A stretch of DNA of 10,128 nucleotides from Acidobacteriota bacterium (GTDB taxonomy: Bacteria > Acidobacteriota > Terriglobia > UBA7540), in assembly GCA_021827245.1 (NCBI GenBank), contig JAKAWN010000115.1:1-10128 (forward strand). Reading direction: 5' to 3'. A program made the translations under genes and the position numbers. Shown piece after piece: positions 7,137 to 10,128 of this stretch. Every line of letters begins with the position of its first letter. Position 1 is the first letter of the stretch. Below the pieces are notes generated by a model. The model was not told the origin of the DNA and did no database searches. It worked only from the letters and a program-made list of their open reading frames with translations.

Positions 7137-7476
7137 ACGTCCCCGGGCTTCCCCGAGAGCCTCGGAAATCGCCGATCTTCACGTTGTCGCCCGTGATTGG
7201 AGGATCAGCGTAAACGCGATTCGTTGATCGAGGAGTGGACACACAGCAAGGGACTTACTCGGGAGCGTGGCGAACGGTTTCGCCAGCCTCAGTTCCTCTT
7301 TCTTCTACAATTCTCATCGTTACCCCAGTCACCCTGCCTACGATCCCGGTTTCCGCGGGGAATTCAAAGCGGCGCATTTGCTGGCGGGAGTGTGGACGCG
7401 GGATCACGATCAACTGGCCCCGAGTCATCACCTCGCACCAACTGCATGCCTAGCCGTTTCGAAGTTCCGTAAATGC
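7137..7476. other. Intergenic stretch, nothing clear
   Basis: Lies between the exported-protein gene and the HNH remnant. The only structure noted is a small hairpin at 7153-7165 (CCGAG, AGC loop, CTCGG), 17 bases after the upstream stop, without a T-run, so at best a weak terminator. Open frames exist, but their products are not recognised; the lost 5' end of the HNH gene may lie here. Confidence 0.3.
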
Positions 7477-7959
7477 AAGAGGAGGTCAAAAACGCATTGT
7501 CCACACTGCCGCGACACCAGAACCGAAGTGGTAACAGCTTGTTATCGCCCGCGCGGCATGCACCAGGCGCGGCACCGACGTTTCTGCAAGCGGCGATCCA
7601 GCACGCAAGAACGGGCAGCGTACTGGAATCACATCCACCGGAAGTGGCCTGGATCGGTTCCCACCCCCAAGGAGCCGAGGAAAAACCCAAGGAATGCGTT
7701 ACGGGGACATTGCGAAGTCGAGCCGTGCCAAGCGGATTTCAGCCAAGCAGGGATCGGCCACCATGTGGATCACATCGTGCCGGCGAGGCTAATCCGGCGA
7801 TGGAAAGCGAGATATTCAAACCGCAGGGAAGACCTGCAGTGAGTCTGCGGAACCTGCCACGGCTACAAGCTCCAAGCTGACCACAGGCTGTGCCTGGGCG
7901 GCAAAATCGGCTACCTGCAGAGCCTTTGCATGCACCAATGTGACTTTGGCAGGGGTTGA
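7477..7959 (+). pseudogene. HNH-endonuclease gene, interrupted by TGA
   Basis: HNH nucleases cut DNA with a His-Asn-His, metal-binding beta-beta-alpha fold and are often carried by phages and mobile elements. In one frame an N-terminal Cys/His-rich part (THCPHC at 7492-7509, later HRRFCKRR) is followed by CEVEPC, the HNH core HHVDHIVPARL (starting 7759) and EDLQ. Then comes a TGA at 7840-7842. The same frame goes straight on with VCGTCHGYK (7843-7869), exactly the CxxCH that closes the HNH fold, and GGKIGYLQSL, ending at TGA 7957-7959. The normally conserved Asn-Leu before CxxCH is Asp-Leu here. No convincing start or ribosome binding site was found, so the 5' end is uncertain. The interruption removes a metal-binding half of the motif, so the protein is probably inactive. 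Family assignment rests on motifs only. Confidence 0.65.
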
Positions 7960-8024
7960 GCGTGCGCTGGACATCTACGGGCTCTGATACAAGCGCCGCT
8001 GTTCGTGAAACCAGCCAACCGGGC

Positions 8025-8825
8025 TCAGTCGGGCAAGAAAAGACCCGTCTTGCCAGCCAGAGTCGAAGCAAATTCCCCGGCTGATCCCCGCCTGGGGCGG
8101 GTGGTTGCGTGCCCTGGCAGGTCCGCCTGAGCCGCTACTTCTCCGACAATTAACAACGCGGGAGCAGGGTAGCTGGCCGTCTCGTGTAGACTTCCGAGGG
8201 TGGTGCGACCGATTTGTTCGAACTCGGTGGCAGCGCCTGAGACAATCGCGCACGGGGTCGCTGCATCGAATCCCGCGTCGATAAGTTGCCGGGCAATCCG
8301 ACTGTATTCCTCACCCGGCATATACAGGACGACCGTGAGGCCTGGCGGAACCGCTCGATCTTTATACTCGCAGAGCGATTCCGCCGCCCGCCGGCCGGAA
8401 AGAAACAGCAGCTTCCCTGCGTATCGGCGATCAGTCAGCGAGATTCGCGCAGCGGCCGCTGCCGCGAGGGCAGCCGTTACTCCAGGCACCACCTCAAAGG
8501 GTATTCCCGCCCGGCGCAGAGCTTCGATTTCCTCTCCCGCGCGTCCGAAGATCAAGGGGTCTCCGCCTTTCAGGCGCACGACCAGGCGGCCCGCGATCGC
8601 GTGAGCGATCATCAAGGCGTTGATCTCCTCCTGGCAAATCAGCTTTTTCCTGCGGCGTTTACCCACATTTTTCACGACCGCTGATGCGGGGATCCACGAG
8701 AGAATATCCTGCGTCACCAAGTCGTCGTGCAAGACGACGTTAGATTCGCGAAGCACGCGAAGTGCTTTTACCGTCAGCAATTCGGGATCGCCCGGCCCCG
8801 CCCCGACCAGATACACCTTCCTCAT
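8025..8825 (-). CDS. cobA: Uroporphyrinogen-III C-methyltransferase (SUMT)
   Basis: Uses two S-adenosylmethionine to methylate uroporphyrinogen III at C2 and C7, giving precorrin-2, the branch point to siroheme and cobalamin. Stand-alone form of 266 residues, not fused as in CysG. Signatures: YLVGAGPGDPELLTVKAL (5-22), VVRLKGGDPLIFGRAGEE (82-99), PFEVVPGVTAA (109-119) and PALLIVGEV (222-230). The usual PLTHR is SLTDR (129-133) and the later TGH is SGR. About 35 residues after VGEV are extra and Arg/Gly/Ala-rich. Two adjacent ATGs (8828 and 8825) are possible; the second is five bases from GGGAGG and is preferred, but the difference is one Met. It overlaps the end of the upstream siroheme gene. 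Its neighbours indicate a role in siroheme for the reductase. Identity is very sure. Confidence 0.95.
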   Translation of the reverse strand: MRKVYLVGAGPGDPELLTVKALRVLRESNVVLHDDLVTQDILSWIPASAVVKNVGKRRRKKLICQEEINALMIAHAIAGRLVVRLKGGDPLIFGRAGEEIEALRRAGIPFEVVPGVTAALAAAAAARISLTDRRYAGKLLFLSGRRAAESLCEYKDRAVPPGLTVVLYMPGEEYSRIARQLIDAGFDAATPCAIVSGAATEFEQIGRTTLGSLHETASYPAPALLIVGEVAAQADLPGHATTRPRRGSAGEFASTLAGKTGLFLPD

Positions 8826-9679
8826 CATAACCTCCCTCTCAGGCTGGCGATAGCTTTTCGCGTGGCAAAGCCAACCCAGGGAAGTTGCGAAGCCAGGCGA
8901 TGCAGGCGGCGCCGGCGCTGAGAGCGAGTCATGGGTCGAGCCATGAGCTTGTCTCGCTCGGTACCGAGCCAGTGCACCCAAGCGCCGTATTCCAGACTGA
9001 ACTGCCGCTCAAACTGTTTGCGGAGCCTCTGGGCGAGAGCCGGGCTTTTTCCGCCGGTCGATAGCGCGATTTGAAAGTCGCCTCGCCGCACTGTCGCCGG
9101 ATAGTAAAAATCGCAATGCGGGGGATCGTCTACAGCATTGCAGAAGATATGGAGGACGCGCGAGGCTTGGTAAATTCGTTCGCGGAGCTTCTGCGACGGG
9201 GTAGCCACAACCACCAGTGTTACGCCGCGCAAATCGGCGAGGCGAAACAGGCGTTGATGCCAAGTGATTTTTCCCCGGCGCGCCCAGGCAGCGATGGTTC
9301 GGGTTACGCGAGGAGCGATAACCAGAACGTCGCCGCCAGCCCCGCGAAGTCCTTCGATCTTGCCCTCGGCCATTCGGCCACCGCCGACGACGAGGCACCG
9401 CCTTCCCTCCAGCTTCAGAAAAATCGGGAAGAGAGGGGGGCGCTGGCCGTCGAAGCCCGTTCCTTGATCACCCCTTTCTTGGCCGCTCAGGCTCGTTTTC
9501 GACGCAGCTCCGCAAAGACCCAAGCTGATCCCAAAACGTTTCTGCGCCGGTTGATCTTCATGGGTTGTCAACGGGGCAGGGGCTGCGATCCTCTCCAGGC
9601 TCAGGAGGTCTTGTTGCCCACCGAGCCTGATTTCGCCTTCCGCCCGTGATTTTGTGCGCGATCGAGATCTCCAGCGCAT
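8825..9679 (-). CDS. Precorrin-2 dehydrogenase / sirohydrochlorin ferrochelatase (CysG-N/Met8 type)
   Basis: Oxidises precorrin-2 to sirohydrochlorin with NAD+ and probably inserts Fe2+ to give siroheme. From ATG 9679 it has 284 residues; the domain proper starts only at residue 83 (LFPIFLKLEGRRCLVVGGG), the NAD site being VVGGGRMAEGK (97-107). FCNAVDDP (179-186) holds D184, matching the catalytic Asp104 of CysG, and ALSTGGKSPALAQRLR (205-220) is the second signature; T208 aligns with Ser128 of CysG. The first 82 residues are basic, low in motifs and not expected in the family. ATG 9679 overlaps the reductase stop as TAATG; GTG 9691 and TTG 9523 are alternatives, and no start codon is in frame next to residue 83. 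It shares TGATG with cobA. Domain identity is sure; the start is not. Confidence 0.88.
   Translation of the reverse strand: MRWRSRSRTKSRAEGEIRLGGQQDLLSLERIAAPAPLTTHEDQPAQKRFGISLGLCGAASKTSLSGQERGDQGTGFDGQRPPLFPIFLKLEGRRCLVVGGGRMAEGKIEGLRGAGGDVLVIAPRVTRTIAAWARRGKITWHQRLFRLADLRGVTLVVVATPSQKLRERIYQASRVLHIFCNAVDDPPHCDFYYPATVRRGDFQIALSTGGKSPALAQRLRKQFERQFSLEYGAWVHWLGTERDKLMARPMTRSQRRRRLHRLASQLPWVGFATRKAIASLRGRL
8831..8836 (-). promoter_or_regulatory. cobA ribosome binding site
   Basis: GGGAGG on the minus strand lies two bases from the ATG at 8828 and five bases from the ATG at 8825. The second spacing is more usual, so the cobA start was placed at 8825. Confidence 0.55.
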
Positions 9680-10128
9680 TACGTGGCGCACTCCCCGCGG
9701 CCCAGCTTGAGCGAATAGGTTTCGCGATCTCCCCAGTCGACGTAGAAGTCCGCTTCTTGGTCGCCCACGGCGGCGTAACGGCCCAGGTGTTCGAGGATCA
9801 CGGCATTCGAGGTCCGCTCAGCCCAATCGCCAAATGTTTCGCCATTCCATCGAGTGTGCTGATAGAGGTTGAGCAAGGACCGCAGGGCGGCGGGAATCCT
9901 CCGAGCGGGAAGTGGCATCACCTGGCGCGCGAAACGAACGCCGTCCCGAGCGACGCGCCCGGCGAGCATCAATTGGTAGTAGGGTGCCTGCCGGTCTTCC
10001 ACTTTGCGCGCGTTGCCATAGAGACCGATCTCCGCGATGTGGTGATGGCCGCAGGAGTTGGGACAGCCGCTGATCTTGACGCGGATTTTCTGAATTTCCG
10101 GATCGGTTTCGTGGGCAAACTCCTCCGC
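9679..10128 (-). CDS. Ferredoxin-type nitrite/sulfite reductase, C-terminal part (partial)
   Basis: Only the last 149 codons are in the window; the frame is open to the window edge, so the gene begins beyond 10128. KISGCPNSCGHHHIAEIGL (10071-10027) carries the second C-x3-C pair that binds the [4Fe-4S] cluster and links it to siroheme in assimilatory nitrite and sulfite reductases. The C-terminal half continues with YYQLMLAG, a helical region containing RIPAALRSLLNLYQ, and ends WGDRETYSLKLGRGECAT, close to the usual G-x-GECA end of these enzymes. The fragment cannot distinguish reduction of nitrite from sulfite. Its stop TAA overlaps the ATG of the siroheme gene (TAATG), and cobA follows, so enzyme and cofactor genes are cotranscribed. 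Cytoplasmic. Family sure, substrate open. Confidence 0.92.
   Translation of the reverse strand, partial: AEEFAHETDPEIQKIRVKISGCPNSCGHHHIAEIGLYGNARKVEDRQAPYYQLMLAGRVARDGVRFARQVMPLPARRIPAALRSLLNLYQHTRWNGETFGDWAERTSNAVILEHLGRYAAVGDQEADFYVDWGDRETYSLKLGRGECAT

Noticed and set aside
7153..7165. Small hairpin CCGAG-AGC-CTCGG after the exported-protein gene
   Set aside because: Only a 5-bp stem and no following T-run; too weak to call a terminator.
7473..7880. A 135-codon plus-strand frame overlapping the HNH remnant
   Set aside because: The HNH motifs are in the other frame; this one has no recognisable features.
1..10128. CRISPR array, tRNA/rRNA genes, intact insertion sequence, toxin-antitoxin or defence operon
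   Set aside because: I looked for regularly spaced direct repeats, cloverleaf/CCA signatures, transposase motifs and known paired small genes and found none.

Overview
The window carries two compact metabolic gene clusters on the minus strand, separated and flanked by poorly conserved or decayed DNA. GC content is moderately high (about 58-60% by eye) and genes are close-packed within clusters. Overlapping nadB-nadC-nadA genes, separate (unfused) siroheme genes behind a ferredoxin-type nitrite/sulfite reductase, and a small secreted/membrane protein of a type I associate with Acidobacteriota suggest an acidobacterium-like soil or environmental bacterium. That placement is an impression from protein style, not a proven assignment.

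Layout. 1-900: a minus-strand gene for a one-pass membrane-anchored helical protein of unknown function. 900-1670: mostly non-coding or decayed, with a 9-bp inverted repeat and weak small-ORF candidates. 1672-1932 (minus): an 86-residue coiled-coil protein with a good ribosome binding site. 2196-2630 (plus): the C-terminal end only of an NtrC-type sigma-54 activator (end of the AAA+ domain plus Fis-type helix-turn-helix), probably a gene remnant. 2684-6050 (minus): the complete de novo quinolinate/NAD pathway, read nadB, nadC, nadA, with a 28-nt overlap at nadB/nadC and an ATGA overlap at nadC/nadA; a candidate promoter lies about 75-100 bases upstream of nadB. 6582-7136 (plus): a divergent gene for a 184-residue exported/membrane protein. 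7477-7959 (plus): a broken HNH-endonuclease gene whose frame is cut by a TGA just before its last zinc/HNH motif. 8025-10128 (minus): the 3' end of a siroheme/[4Fe-4S] nitrite or sulfite reductase, then a precorrin-2 dehydrogenase/ferrochelatase-type protein, then SUMT (cobA), all joined by stop/start overlaps.

How they work together. NadB oxidises L-aspartate to iminoaspartate, NadA condenses it with dihydroxyacetone phosphate to quinolinate, and NadC converts quinolinate to nicotinate mononucleotide. In the second cluster, CobA and the CysG-N-like protein convert uroporphyrinogen III to siroheme, the prosthetic group of the reductase encoded just upstream, so cofactor and apoenzyme are made from one transcript.

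I did not find a convincing undescribed system. The points most worth a second look are the HNH pseudogene, the orphan NtrC C-terminus, the unexplained N-terminal extension of the siroheme protein and the conserved-looking proteins of unknown function.
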